A stretch of DNA of 64,000 nt. Origin: Miltoncostaea sp036826475. GTDB lineage: Bacteria; Actinomycetota; Thermoleophilia; Miltoncostaeales; Miltoncostaeaceae. Location of the stretch: positions 1-64,000 of the forward strand of contig DAISWG010000010.1 in NCBI GenBank assembly GCA_036826475.1. The letters are read 5' to 3'. Below are positions 1-7,775 of the stretch, piece by piece. The notes below the pieces were generated by a model. It did no database searches. It had not been told where the DNA came from and worked only from the letters and a program-made list of their open reading frames with translations. The first letter of the stretch is position 1. Each line of letters begins with the position of its first letter. Position numbers and translations under genes: made by a program.

Positions 1-536
1 CGACGCCGACGATCCTCGGCGAGATCCGCCGCCACTTCCGCGACCGCTCGTGGACGGTGCGTGTGCCGCGCGGCATCCAGGAGGCCCGCGCCCAGATCTC
101 CCACGCCACCGGCGTCTTCTCGGCCGAGAACGGCCGCAGCCCCTCGGTGCGGGAGATCGCCGAGCAGACCGGCCTGCCGCTGGACGACGTGCTCGACGCC
201 CTCGCCGCCGGCAGCGCCCAGCGGCCCGCGCCGCTCGCCGCCGGGAGCGGCGATGCCGAGGAGGACATCGGGATCTCGGTCGGGGTCGAGGAGGAGGGGT
301 ACGCGGCGGCGGAGGCGCGCGCGACCATCGACGCGGGCCTGGCCGAGCTGCCCGCCCGCGAGCGGATCATCCTGCACCTCCGGTTCGAGGAGGGCCTCAC
401 CCAGTCGCAGATCGCGGACCGGGTCGGGATCTCCCAGATGCACGTCTCGCGCCTCATCCGGCGGGCGCTCGAGACGCTGCGCGAGAACGCCGGCGACCCC
501 GACCCGCTACGGGGCGATGAGCCGGGCCGCCGGTGA
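1..536 (+). CDS. SigB/SigF-type RNA polymerase sigma factor (5' part outside window)
   Basis: C-terminal two-thirds of a sigma-70 family factor of the general-stress/sporulation (SigB/SigF/SigG) branch. The frame is open from base 3; the first residues, PTILGEIRRHFRDRSW, are the typical end of region 2 (promoter -10 recognition). Region 3 follows (PSVREIAEQTGL) and then region 4 with the -35-binding helix-turn-helix (LTQSQIADRVGISQMHVSRLIRRAL). The family directs RNA polymerase to stress or developmental promoters and is held inactive by an RsbW/SpoIIAB kinase, a homologue of which lies just downstream. Any start codon inside the window would be internal; the true start is to the left of base 1. 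Confidence 0.93.
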   Translation, partial: TPTILGEIRRHFRDRSWTVRVPRGIQEARAQISHATGVFSAENGRSPSVREIAEQTGLPLDDVLDALAAGSAQRPAPLAAGSGDAEEDIGISVGVEEEGYAAAEARATIDAGLAELPARERIILHLRFEEGLTQSQIADRVGISQMHVSRLIRRALETLRENAGDPDPLRGDEPGRR

Positions 537-544
537 CCGCGCAC

Positions 545-570
545 GTTTTGGCGGATCGGGGCTCGGGAAC
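545..570 (+). promoter_or_regulatory. possible SigF/SigB-type promoter
   Basis: GTTTT at 545-549 and GGGAAC at 565-570 with a 16-nt spacer resemble the GTTT / GGGWAW promoter used by SigB/SigF-class factors. It lies between the sigma gene and the anti-sigma-like gene and could give autoregulation. A separate TACACT box at 624-629, ten bases before the ATG at 640, is an alternative housekeeping-type -10. The match is short, so the call is tentative. Confidence 0.25.
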
Positions 571-639
571 GGCCGGGGCATGGTCGGCACCGGAAAGACG
601 GCGCGGGGAGGCGCGGACGTGGCTACACTCCCGGCCGGG

Positions 640-1053
640 ATGACCCTCGAGCGCCCGGACGTCGAGCTGGCGATGCCGGCCGAACCCGACAGCGTCGCCC
701 TGGCGCGGCAGATGGTGCGTGGGATCATCGACCGGCTGGGCTGGAGCGACGAGAGCCGCACCGACATCTCGATCGCGGTCACCGAGGCCTGCACGAACGC
801 GGTGCTGCACGCCTATCCGGACTCGGTGGGCGACTACGAGGTCTTCGCCTGGGCGGAGCCCGAGCGGCTCGTCGTGGCGGTCCGCGACCGCGGCCAGGGC
901 ATCTCGCCGCGCGTCCCGTCGCCGTCGGCGGGCCTGGGGCTCGGGGTGCCGCTGATGCTGGCGATCGCCGACGAGGTGAACTTCACGCACGAGAGCGGGG
1001 TCACCGAGGTGCGCATGATCTTCACGCCGGGCGACCGCCGGGAGGACGCGTGA
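640..1053 (+). CDS. anti-sigma-factor serine kinase, RsbW/SpoIIAB-like (HATPase)
   Basis: A 137-residue single-domain GHKL ATPase, the normal size for RsbW/SpoIIAB. The N box is visible as ITEACTNAVLHAY-like sequence (VTEACTNAVLHAY), the G1 box as VRDRGQGI and the G2 region as GLGLGVPLM. Such proteins bind and inhibit a SigB/SigF factor and phosphorylate an anti-anti-sigma protein. The immediately upstream gene encodes such a sigma factor, so it is the likely target. ATG 640 is chosen because homology starts there; the reading frame extends upstream through the sigma gene but that part is out-of-frame noise. The stop overlaps the next start by four bases (GTGA). No anti-anti-sigma (STAS) gene is in view. 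Confidence 0.85.
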   Translation: MTLERPDVELAMPAEPDSVALARQMVRGIIDRLGWSDESRTDISIAVTEACTNAVLHAYPDSVGDYEVFAWAEPERLVVAVRDRGQGISPRVPSPSAGLGLGVPLMLAIADEVNFTHESGVTEVRMIFTPGDRREDA

Positions 1054-1436
1054 GCCGAGCGCCCGCCGGGCGCCTCACGATGCGGGCCGAGGACCTCCGC
1101 GAGCCGGTCCTGGAGCGCGTCGTCGCGGCCCTGGCCGCCCGAGTGGACCTGCCCCTCGACCGGCTCTCGGACGCGCAGCTGGCCAGCTCGGTGCTCATCC
1201 GCGGCGCCAACCGGCACGCGGTCGACGGCGTGGTGCAGGTGGCCCTCGACGTGGAGGACGGCGCCGTCGGCCTGTCCGTGGGCCCGCTGCCGACGGGCGG
1301 AGGGAGCCGGATGGTGGCCGAGGACGTCCCCGGGGTGGGTCCGGTGCTCGAGCGCCTCGTGGACGCCTGGAGCGTGGAGCCGATCGACGACGCCACCGAG
1401 ACGCTGCGCCTCAGCATCGGCGCGGGGGCGGGCTAG
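1050..1436 (+). CDS. hypothetical protein, possible degenerate HATPase partner of the anti-sigma factor
   Basis: 128 residues, GTG start overlapping the previous stop (GTGA), so translation is coupled to the RsbW-like gene. The layout (helical N-terminus, a QLASSVLIRGANRHAV segment where an N box would be, then alternating strands and a final helix) is reminiscent of the preceding ATPase, but the N-box Asn/Glu pair and the DxGxG motif are not recognisable. I infer a diverged, probably non-catalytic GHKL-like domain that could work with the kinase; no function is demonstrated by the sequence. Its last four bases overlap the convergent glycosidase gene. Confidence 0.6.
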   Translation: MSRAPAGRLTMRAEDLREPVLERVVAALAARVDLPLDRLSDAQLASSVLIRGANRHAVDGVVQVALDVEDGAVGLSVGPLPTGGGSRMVAEDVPGVGPVLERLVDAWSVEPIDDATETLRLSIGAGAG

Positions 1437-2614
1437 CCGAGCGTCGTCCCCCCCTGGTCCCGGACCACGCCGACGAAGCGCCCGTAGCTGGGCTTGCGCG
1501 AGCCGTCCTCGCGCAGCAGGCCCGCCGGCCAGTCGGCGTTGTCCTGCAGGTTGAACCACACGACCGTCTTGATCCGCTCGCTGCGCAGCTGCGGCAGGGA
1601 ATAGATCTGGTCGAGGTAGTCCGCCTGCTCGGCCTCGGTCTTGAAGCCGGTGTCGCGGTAGGGCGTGGCGGCGGTCGTGTAGCCGGCCTCGGTGATGTAG
1701 AGGTCCAGGCCGGAGCGGAACGCGTCCAGCTCGTCCAGGAAGCGGCCGATGGTGCTCCAGCTCGGCACCACCGTCGTCTCCTCGAGGGGCGGGGCGGCCG
1801 GATAGACGTGCTGCGAGTAGGCGTCCAGGGGGATCGTGCGGTCCGCCAGTCCGCGCAGCCACTCGACGGCGCCCACCCCGGTGCGGCTCGGGCTGCTGCG
1901 CGGCCCGCCGACGCCGGCGATCACGGTGGCCTCGGGGTCGGCCTGCTTCACCCCCGCGTAGCCCGCCTCGTCCATGGCGGCGTAGACGTCCAGGCGCGCC
2001 TGGGTGAGCTGGTCGGCCGTGAGCGACTCGTCGTCCCACCCCGGCGGGCGGAGGAAACCGGAGAGGTTGGGCTCGTTCCAGATCTCGAAGTGCGTGATCC
2101 TCGGCAGCGTCTCGCCGCCCGGTGAGGTGAAGCCGCCCGAGTAGCGCGTGGCCAGGGCCGTCATGAACGCCCCGTAGTCCTCCGGGTCCGGCGCCAGCGT
2201 GTTGATGCGGCCGCCCACCGGCTCCACGGCCCCGCCGCTCGCCCAGGCGGGCGTGTGGTACGTGGAGACGATCGGGGTGATCCCCTCCTTCGCGAGGCTC
2301 TGGAAGATCAGGTCGTAGCGGGAGAAGTCGTACGCGGGATCGGCGGGATCGGTGGGGTCGGCGGGGCGCGTGGCTGCGACATCCCCCCAGAACACGTCGA
2401 CGCGGGTGGTGGTCACCCCGGTGTCGGCGACCATCTTGATGCGCTCCGGAACCTGCTCGATGGGGTCGACGGGCAGGTGGTCGTCCTGCACGGCGGCGAC
2501 CGCGCCGATCGGCGCGGCGTCGTCGCCGCCGGAGAGCACCACCAGCCCCACGACCACGGCGACCGCCGCGACCACCACGCCGATCCCCACGGCCATCCTC
2601 CCCCGCGACGTCAT
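1433..2614 (-). CDS. membrane-anchored glycoside hydrolase, GH39/GH5-like (clan GH-A)
   Basis: 393 residues. An N-terminal hydrophobic segment (about 8-28, VGIGVVVAAVAVVVGLVVL) is a signal anchor, so the enzyme is expected outside the membrane. A TIM-barrel follows, with FEIWNEPN placing the acid/base Glu near residue 181 and LYITEAGY placing the nucleophile Glu near 309, the Clan A pattern of GH39 and related xylosidases/cellulases. The substrate cannot be read from sequence. ATG 2614 is chosen for its strong GGAGGTG ribosome-binding site; the frame continues upstream without support. It is the second gene of a minus-strand pair with another family-A glycosidase-like gene 16 bases upstream, suggesting joint action on an extracellular polysaccharide. 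Confidence 0.85.
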   Translation of the reverse strand: MTSRGRMAVGIGVVVAAVAVVVGLVVLSGGDDAAPIGAVAAVQDDHLPVDPIEQVPERIKMVADTGVTTTRVDVFWGDVAATRPADPTDPADPAYDFSRYDLIFQSLAKEGITPIVSTYHTPAWASGGAVEPVGGRINTLAPDPEDYGAFMTALATRYSGGFTSPGGETLPRITHFEIWNEPNLSGFLRPPGWDDESLTADQLTQARLDVYAAMDEAGYAGVKQADPEATVIAGVGGPRSSPSRTGVGAVEWLRGLADRTIPLDAYSQHVYPAAPPLEETTVVPSWSTIGRFLDELDAFRSGLDLYITEAGYTTAATPYRDTGFKTEAEQADYLDQIYSLPQLRSERIKTVVWFNLQDNADWPAGLLREDGSRKPSYGRFVGVVRDQGGTTLG

Positions 2615-2630
2615 CCCCACCTCCGGTCCG

Positions 2631-4619
2631 TCATGACAGTCCCGCCCGGGCCGCCCCGGGCTCGATGGCGTCCTCCCACGGGAGGCGCGACGGCTCGGGG
2701 TCGCCCGGGATCCGGTAGTCCCAGGCGGGCACCCCGGTCGCGCCGCCGGCCCACCGCTGCAGATCGCCGGCGAGGCGCGCCAGGTCGAGCGGCTCGTCCA
2801 GGGCGCCCGGCGACATGGGGTCGGCCGCCCACGCCAGCACCCGCCCGCGCCCCACGTCGCGCAGCAGGGCGGCGGGGGCGCCGTCGATGAAGCGCGCCAC
2901 CACCCGGGCACCCGCCGGCACGGCGGCGAACGCGCGCGGCGACGGCGCCACGAGCGGGATGGTGAGCAGGTCGTCGGGCGCCGCGCCGTCCAGGGCGCCC
3001 TGCGGCACCTCCAGCACCGACCCGCGCCGCACCGGCCCGAGCGGCGCGCCCACCAGGGCGTCGCGGACATCGGCGAGCGGCGCGCCGGCGGGCGTGCGGG
3101 TGAAGGCGCCGGGGTCGGTCACGATCAGCGTCCCCCCCGCCTGCACCCAGGCCAGGAGGCGGTCCGCGAACGCCCGGTCGAGCGTGTCGCCGCGGGGCAT
3201 CCAGATCGTCCTGGCCGCGGCGAGCCGGGCCGGCTGGGCCGTCAGGCGGGTGTCGGCGTCGAAGCTGAAGGCGCCGCCCGCCAGCTCGCCGAGCACCGCA
3301 TAGGTGCTGTAGAGCGCGTCGCCGCTGGTGCGGTAGCGGACGCCGCCGGTGCGCCCCGGCTGCGCCTGCCCCTCGCTGGCCGTCGCGTACAGCACCAGCT
3401 GCTCGGGGTCGGTCGGCGCCGCGGGCAGGCGTGTGCCCCGGACGGCGCGCGCGATGGCGAGCATCGCGTCGTAGAGACGCGGATTGGTGAACTTCGGGTT
3501 GTCCGAGGCGAAGAAGCTCAGGTCGGTGGCGCCCGCGCGGAGCGCCTGGGCGCTCCACGTCCACAGGTCCCCCGGGGTCGGCCGGTAGCGGGAGTAGTCG
3601 AACGCCTGCACCACGATCCGGGTGCGCACGCCGGTGAGGTCCGACATCAGCTTGGCGCCGAAGCCCGGGTTGTAGCGGCCGCGGCCCGCGCGGTCGCGCT
3701 CCGGATAGCTCACGTACGGGTCGGCCTCCACCACGTCGGCGAACGCGCCGAGCCGCGTGTAGTCCCAGGGGATGAAGCCGTCGATGAAGCCATAGTCGTT
3801 GGGGCTCACCCTGGCCCCGGGGTCCAGGCGCTTGATGAGCGACGCCTGCCCCGCCTTCATCGCGAGGAACCGGCTGCCCGAGAAGCGCGTCCACGCCAGC
3901 CAGCGCAGCCCCTCCCGGGTGCTGGTGGTGGGCTTCGCCGCCGGGTCGGGCAGGGCGAACCCGGTGGCGCGGCGGAAGTCGCGCGCCAGCGCGCGGCCGA
4001 AGGCGCTGCGCCGTGCCGACCCCCGCGGCAGGATCGTGACCGGCTCGTCCGAGCCCGTGTACAGGTGCACGTACGGCAGCCCGCGCAGCCCGGGGACGAT
4101 CCGGCGGATCTCGCGCAGCGCCTCGGCGCGGTAGCGGGGGTCGAGCAGCGAGAGGCGGCGGGTGTACGCCGTGGGGTCCACCGTGGGGTCGGCGACGGTG
4201 GCGCCGCGGTCGAGCGCCTTGCGCGCCGCCCACACCTCGTACGCCACGTCCCAGCGCAGGCCGGTGCGGGCGTACTCGCGCGCGAACGTCGCACGGTTGC
4301 GCCACCCCACCGGCTCCTTCGGGCTGAGCGGCAGTGGCGGGAAGGGGAGCGCGCTCGGACCGCTGAACCACATCCCGGCCGATCCGGCGTCGTGGAGGAT
4401 GGAGCGCACGAGCGGGAACCACCGCCGCGGCGGGATCGGCGGGGCCGTCGCCTTGCGCCACTGCGGCAGCTCGTTCTGGTTGAGCTCGTGGCTCCAGTCG
4501 GAGACGGTGCCGGCGGGGCGGTCGCCCGTCGCCGGGACGGCGCTCGCGGGGCCGGCGGTCGCGGCGGCGATCGCCAGCGCGGCGAGTACGGGGCTCAGAC
4601 GTCTCACGGGCGCGCCCAT
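2631..4619 (-). CDS. secreted GH42-like (beta-galactosidase superfamily) protein
   Basis: 662 residues from the ATG at 4619, which begins a clear signal peptide (VRRLSPVLAALAIAAATAG...ASA). The body looks like a TIM barrel followed by a glutamine-amidotransferase-like trimerisation domain: the segment LLAWVQAGGTLIVTDPGAFTR is typical of the second domain of GH42 enzymes, and the tail (RVLAWAADPMSP) ends a beta domain. The catalytic pair is not obvious: SDEPV near residue 170 is a candidate for the first acid. I therefore call family, not activity. It is 16 bases upstream of the anchored GH39-like gene and probably co-transcribed. An in-frame start at 4667 would put 16 extra residues before the signal peptide and is less likely. 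Confidence 0.7.
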   Translation of the reverse strand: MGAPVRRLSPVLAALAIAAATAGPASAVPATGDRPAGTVSDWSHELNQNELPQWRKATAPPIPPRRWFPLVRSILHDAGSAGMWFSGPSALPFPPLPLSPKEPVGWRNRATFAREYARTGLRWDVAYEVWAARKALDRGATVADPTVDPTAYTRRLSLLDPRYRAEALREIRRIVPGLRGLPYVHLYTGSDEPVTILPRGSARRSAFGRALARDFRRATGFALPDPAAKPTTSTREGLRWLAWTRFSGSRFLAMKAGQASLIKRLDPGARVSPNDYGFIDGFIPWDYTRLGAFADVVEADPYVSYPERDRAGRGRYNPGFGAKLMSDLTGVRTRIVVQAFDYSRYRPTPGDLWTWSAQALRAGATDLSFFASDNPKFTNPRLYDAMLAIARAVRGTRLPAAPTDPEQLVLYATASEGQAQPGRTGGVRYRTSGDALYSTYAVLGELAGGAFSFDADTRLTAQPARLAAARTIWMPRGDTLDRAFADRLLAWVQAGGTLIVTDPGAFTRTPAGAPLADVRDALVGAPLGPVRRGSVLEVPQGALDGAAPDDLLTIPLVAPSPRAFAAVPAGARVVARFIDGAPAALLRDVGRGRVLAWAADPMSPGALDEPLDLARLAGDLQRWAGGATGVPAWDYRIPGDPEPSRLPWEDAIEPGAARAGLS

Positions 4620-4663
4620 CCTGCCGACCGCGCGGGGCCGGGCCAAGCCCCGTTGGTCGGCCC

Positions 4664-5014
4664 TCACCCTGCTCCGTCGTCGAGCGCCCCGCGGGCGAGC
4701 AGCGCCCGGGCGAGCGTGAGCAGATCGGCCACCTCGGCCCGCACCGCCCCCCGCACCCGGTCCGGGTCGGCGTCCGCGAGGGCGTCGGCCAGCACCGCCA
4801 CCTCCGACCAGCGGATCCGGGGGTCTGCGCGCGCCACCGCCGGGGAGAACCCGGCGACGGCCTCCCGGATCAGCACCAGCCGGTAGCGGACGGCGTCGGC
4901 GTAGCGGTCGGCGGCCTCGTCGTCGCCGAGCTCCCCCACCCCATGGTCGTGGATCATCACGCGCTCGGCGGCGTCGATCGCGCGCCGGAGCCGGTCCTGG
5001 TCGCCGGTGGCCAT
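4664..5014 (-). CDS. small helical protein, weak HepT/DUF86 resemblance
   Basis: 116 residues, all-alpha in appearance. The spacing DAVRYRLVLIREAV...PRIRWSEV resembles HepT (DUF86) proteins, the nucleotidyl-transferase-associated toxin/antitoxin partner, but the diagnostic R-x4-H-x-Y motif is absent (the region reads LADALADADPDRV). No MntA-like partner gene is adjacent. If the relationship is real, this is a catalytically dead or repurposed member. The ATG at 5014 is preceded by TAGGCT with a 7-nt gap and no Shine-Dalgarno, so the mRNA is probably leaderless. Confidence 0.55.
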   Translation of the reverse strand: MATGDQDRLRRAIDAAERVMIHDHGVGELGDDEAADRYADAVRYRLVLIREAVAGFSPAVARADPRIRWSEVAVLADALADADPDRVRGAVRAEVADLLTLARALLARGALDDGAG

Positions 5015-5046
5015 CCCGGGGAGCCTACGGGCGTTACCCTCGCCTG

Positions 5047-5136
5047 GTGAACGCCCGCGACCCGATGCCCCCGGCGCCCGCTCCGCCCCGCGCGCCCGGC
5101 GACCGCCCGGAGGACCCATGGCGACGAACGGCGTGA
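5047..5136 (+). CDS. possible 29-codon leaderless leader peptide before the NYN gene
   Basis: TACCCT at 5035-5040 is followed after six bases by GTG 5047, the same geometry as other leaderless genes here. The frame runs 29 codons, is rich in Pro (PPAPAPPRAPG), and its TGA at 5134-5136 lies inside the NYN gene, whose ATG is at 5118. If translated it would cover the NYN ribosome-binding site and could couple or attenuate its translation. Equally it may only be the true transcription start with no peptide function. The call is speculative. Confidence 0.3.
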   Translation: MNARDPMPPAPAPPRAPGDRPEDPWRRTA

Positions 5137-5744
5137 ACGGGGCGCCCCGGCGCCTGCTGGTGTGGGATGCGCCCAACATCGACGTGGCCCTCGGCACGCT
5201 GCTCGGCGGCCGCGCGCCGCGCCCGGAGGAGCGGCCGCGGTTCGACGCCCTGGCCCGCTGGCTGGTGCAGCGCACCCCGCCCGACGAGGTGCCCGAGGCC
5301 ACCGTCTTCATCAACATCCCGCCCGACCGGATCGAGGCGATCCGCGGGTTCGTGGAGATGCTGCGCGGCACCGGCTTCTCGGTGTACGCGAAGCCGAAGC
5401 TCACCGAGGGCGACGACATCGACCAGGCCCTCCTCGACCATCTGCGCGAGCGGGCCGGCTCGACGCCGCTGGCGGAGGTGCTGCTGGCCTCGGCGGACCA
5501 GTACCGCGACAGCGGCGACGACAGCCTCGCCGACCTGGCCGGCCGGCTCCCGCTGACCGTCCTGGGGTTCCGGGAGTTCAACCGCGCGGCCATCACGATG
5601 GACGGCGTCGGGTTCATCGACCTGGAGGACATCCCCGGGCTGTTCGAGGTGCCGCTGGCGCGGGAGACGCCCCTCGAGGCGCTGCCGCCCGAGGGCGCCT
5701 GGCTGCCCGCGCGGCGCTCCCTCCGGGAGATCCACCAGGCGTGA
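5118..5744 (+). CDS. NYN (PIN-like) domain protein
   Basis: 208 residues. The start motif LLVWDAPNIDVAL carries the Asp-x-x-Asn-Ile signature of NYN domains, a PIN-like fold of metal-dependent ribonucleases; a second acidic cluster (TEGDDIDQALLDHL near residue 100) and ASADQYRDSGDDS further on supply the expected active-site acids. The Rossmann-like strand-helix repeats match the family. NYN proteins generally act in RNA processing or decay; substrate unknown here. ATG 5118 has GGAGG five bases before it. The gene is divergent from the HepT-like gene, with both -10 boxes in the 100-bp gap, and converges on sat across a hairpin. Confidence 0.75.
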   Translation: MATNGVNGAPRRLLVWDAPNIDVALGTLLGGRAPRPEERPRFDALARWLVQRTPPDEVPEATVFINIPPDRIEAIRGFVEMLRGTGFSVYAKPKLTEGDDIDQALLDHLRERAGSTPLAEVLLASADQYRDSGDDSLADLAGRLPLTVLGFREFNRAAITMDGVGFIDLEDIPGLFEVPLARETPLEALPPEGAWLPARRSLREIHQA

Positions 5745-5750
5745 CGACCG

Positions 5751-5781
5751 GGTGCCGCCGCCCGTCCCGGGCGGCGGCACC
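5751..5781. terminator. bidirectional hairpin terminator between NYN gene and sat
   Basis: A perfect 14-bp stem (GGTGCCGCCGCCCG at 5751-5764 and its complement at 5768-5781) with a 3-nt loop sits in the 43-bp gap between two convergent stop codons. There is no T-run on either side, as is common for GC-rich actinobacterial terminators. Confidence 0.7.
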
Positions 5782-5787
5782 CCACCG

Positions 5788-6951
5788 TCAGGCGGCCGTC
5801 TTGGCGTACGCCTCGATCAGGATCTCCGCGACCTCGGGGCGGGTGAACTCGACGGGCGGGATCTCCCCCCGGTCGAGCATCTCGCGCACCTTGGTGCCGG
5901 ACAGGAAGACCCGCTGCTCCGGCGTGGACGGCGACGTCTTGGTGGTCGCCATGCCGCCGGTCAGGTTGCACCAGAAGCTGTGCTCGAACATGACGGGCGT
6001 GATCGCCAGCTCCTCGGACGTGATGTCCTCGAAGATGTGCTGGGCGTCGTAGGTGCCGTAGTAGTTGCCCACGCCCGCGTGGTCGCGGCCCACGATGAAG
6101 TGGGTGCAGCCGTAGTTCTGGCGCAGGATCGCGTGCAGCACCGCCTCTCGCGGGCCGGCGTACCGCATGGCCGCCGGCAGCACGCCCAGCACCACCCGCT
6201 CCTGCGGGTAGTAGTGCTCGATCAGGACCTCGTAGCAGCGCATCCGCACGTCGGCGGGGATGTCGTCGCTCTTGGTCTCCCCGACGAGCGGGTGGATGAA
6301 CAGCCCGTCGACCGACTCCAGCGCGACCTTGGTGATGTACTCGTGGGCGCGGTGGATCGGGTTGCGGGTCTGGAAGCCGACGACGGTCCTCCAGCCACGG
6401 GCGGCGAACTCGGCGCGCGAGGCGGCCGGGTCGAGCAGGAAGGGCACGGCGCCCGGGTCGAGCGGCATCCGCGACGCCACGCGCACGGGGCCGGCGAGGC
6501 AGGTCGTGCCGTGGGCGTAGAGCGAGGCGACCCCCGGGTGGGCCTCCTCATCGGTGCCGTAGACCAGCGCCGCCTCGCGGCGCTGATCGGTCTCGAACCG
6601 GCCGGTCACCTCCAGCACGCCGAGGAATCGGCCCGTGTCGTCGACCAGCTCCACCTCGTCGGCGGAGCCGACCGCGGCGAGCTCGTCGGGCTGGACGGCG
6701 AGCGTGACGGGCACGGACCACGCCAGCCCGTTCGGCAGGCGCATGCGCTCGACCACCGACTCGTAGGTCGCCTGGTCCATGAACCCGTCGAGCGGCGAGA
6801 GGGCGCCGACGGCGATCAGGTCGAGGTCGGCCTGCTGACGCGCGCTCAGGGTCACGCGCGGGCGGTTGCCGCCCTCGTCCAGCGACGGGTCGAACCGGTT
6901 GATCAGGGTGCCCCCGTGGGGGGCGATGGGACCCGGCGTCGCGGCGCTCAA
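5788..6951 (-). CDS. sat: sulfate adenylyltransferase (ATP sulfurylase)
   Basis: 387 residues, the single-chain Sat type: ATP + sulfate gives adenylylsulfate (APS) and pyrophosphate. The nucleotide-binding signature QTRNPIHRAHE is near residues 194-204 and GRDHAG near 288-293; no APS-kinase domain is fused. Start is TTG 6951, because TTGA overlaps the stop of comA and homology begins right after it; a GGAG lies about nine bases upstream. It is the last gene of the flavoprotein-comA-sat operon, so APS made here is probably meant for sulfite production feeding ComA, or the enzyme may run in reverse during sulfite oxidation. No cysH, cysC or cysND is present nearby. Confidence 0.96.
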   Translation of the reverse strand: MSAATPGPIAPHGGTLINRFDPSLDEGGNRPRVTLSARQQADLDLIAVGALSPLDGFMDQATYESVVERMRLPNGLAWSVPVTLAVQPDELAAVGSADEVELVDDTGRFLGVLEVTGRFETDQRREAALVYGTDEEAHPGVASLYAHGTTCLAGPVRVASRMPLDPGAVPFLLDPAASRAEFAARGWRTVVGFQTRNPIHRAHEYITKVALESVDGLFIHPLVGETKSDDIPADVRMRCYEVLIEHYYPQERVVLGVLPAAMRYAGPREAVLHAILRQNYGCTHFIVGRDHAGVGNYYGTYDAQHIFEDITSEELAITPVMFEHSFWCNLTGGMATTKTSPSTPEQRVFLSGTKVREMLDRGEIPPVEFTRPEVAEILIEAYAKTAA

Positions 6952-7775
6952 ATGCCCGCTCCGTCCACGTGGCCGAGCTGGGTCGGGTCGATGAGGGTGT
7001 CGGCGCGCAGGCCGAGTCGCAGTGTCTCCAGCGGTATCACCTCGTCCGGTGGGATGTTCCCCAGGTTGACGTTGGGGCCGAATTTCCGGATGAACCAGAC
7101 CTGCTGGGCCTTCTGGGGGGCCTCGAACAGCAGGCGGTCCGGGTCCACGGCGTGGACGATCTCGTCGATGAGGCCCATCCGGACCTCGCCATCGCCGCGG
7201 AAGATGCCCGCGGTCCCGGTCTCGCGGGCCTCCGTGATGACCTTCCACGCGCCCGCGCGCAGCTCGGCCTCGATCAGCTCCACCCAGCGGTACGGCGCGA
7301 TGACCGTCTGGAGGTCCTTCGAGCCGACCTCGCTGAGCACCACCAGGTCGTGCGACAGCGCGGCGATGTGCTCCAGCTTCGTCTCGTGCGGGATGCTGAT
7401 CGTGCCGTCCGAGACCTCGACGTGGCGGAGGCCGAGATCGTCGACCCAGCGGCGCCAGTCGTCGAGCTTCTGCTGGACGAAACAGACCTCCCAGAAGGTC
7501 CCGCCCAGCACCACGGGGATGCCGGCGCTGTCGTAGAGGGCGAGCTTCTCGCGCAGGTTGCGGGTGACGTACGAGGTCCCCCAGCCGAGCTTCACGATGT
7601 CGATGAGGTCGGCGCACGAGTCGAGCATCCCCTCCACCCCGGCGAGGGTCAGGCCCTTGTCGATGACGTGGGCGATGCCGGTCTCGCGGGGCTTCGGGGG
7701 GCGGCCCGGCAGGCTCAGGAAGTCCGGCGAGGGGGTCGCCACCGCGCCGGGGAGGGCGCTCGGTCGGGTGCTCAT
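6948..7775 (-). CDS. comA: phosphosulfolactate synthase (ComA)
   Basis: 275 residues. The family adds sulfite to phosphoenolpyruvate to give (2R)-phospho-3-sulfolactate, the first step of coenzyme M synthesis in methanogens and of sulfolactate formation in Bacillus spores. Family hallmarks are clear: IDKGLTLAGVEGML, then IDIVKLGWGTSYV, PVVLGGTFWEVC, HVEVSDGTISIP, VVLSEVGSKD and LGNIPPDEVI. The start ATG 7775 overlaps the flavoprotein stop (ATGA) and the stop overlaps sat (TTGA), so all three are translated as a coupled unit. Downstream ComB (phosphatase) and ComC (dehydrogenase) genes are not in the window. Confidence 0.95.
   Translation of the reverse strand: MSTRPSALPGAVATPSPDFLSLPGRPPKPRETGIAHVIDKGLTLAGVEGMLDSCADLIDIVKLGWGTSYVTRNLREKLALYDSAGIPVVLGGTFWEVCFVQQKLDDWRRWVDDLGLRHVEVSDGTISIPHETKLEHIAALSHDLVVLSEVGSKDLQTVIAPYRWVELIEAELRAGAWKVITEARETGTAGIFRGDGEVRMGLIDEIVHAVDPDRLLFEAPQKAQQVWFIRKFGPNVNLGNIPPDEVIPLETLRLGLRADTLIDPTQLGHVDGAGI

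Noticed and set aside
57..536. Sigma factor starting at GTG 57
   Set aside because: Conserved region-2 residues are encoded upstream of it in the same frame, so the gene is simply truncated by the window edge.
4664..5014. A HepT/MntA toxin-antitoxin pair
   Set aside because: The R-x4-H-x-Y motif is missing and no MntA-like partner is present. The neighbouring NYN gene is divergent, not a partner operon.
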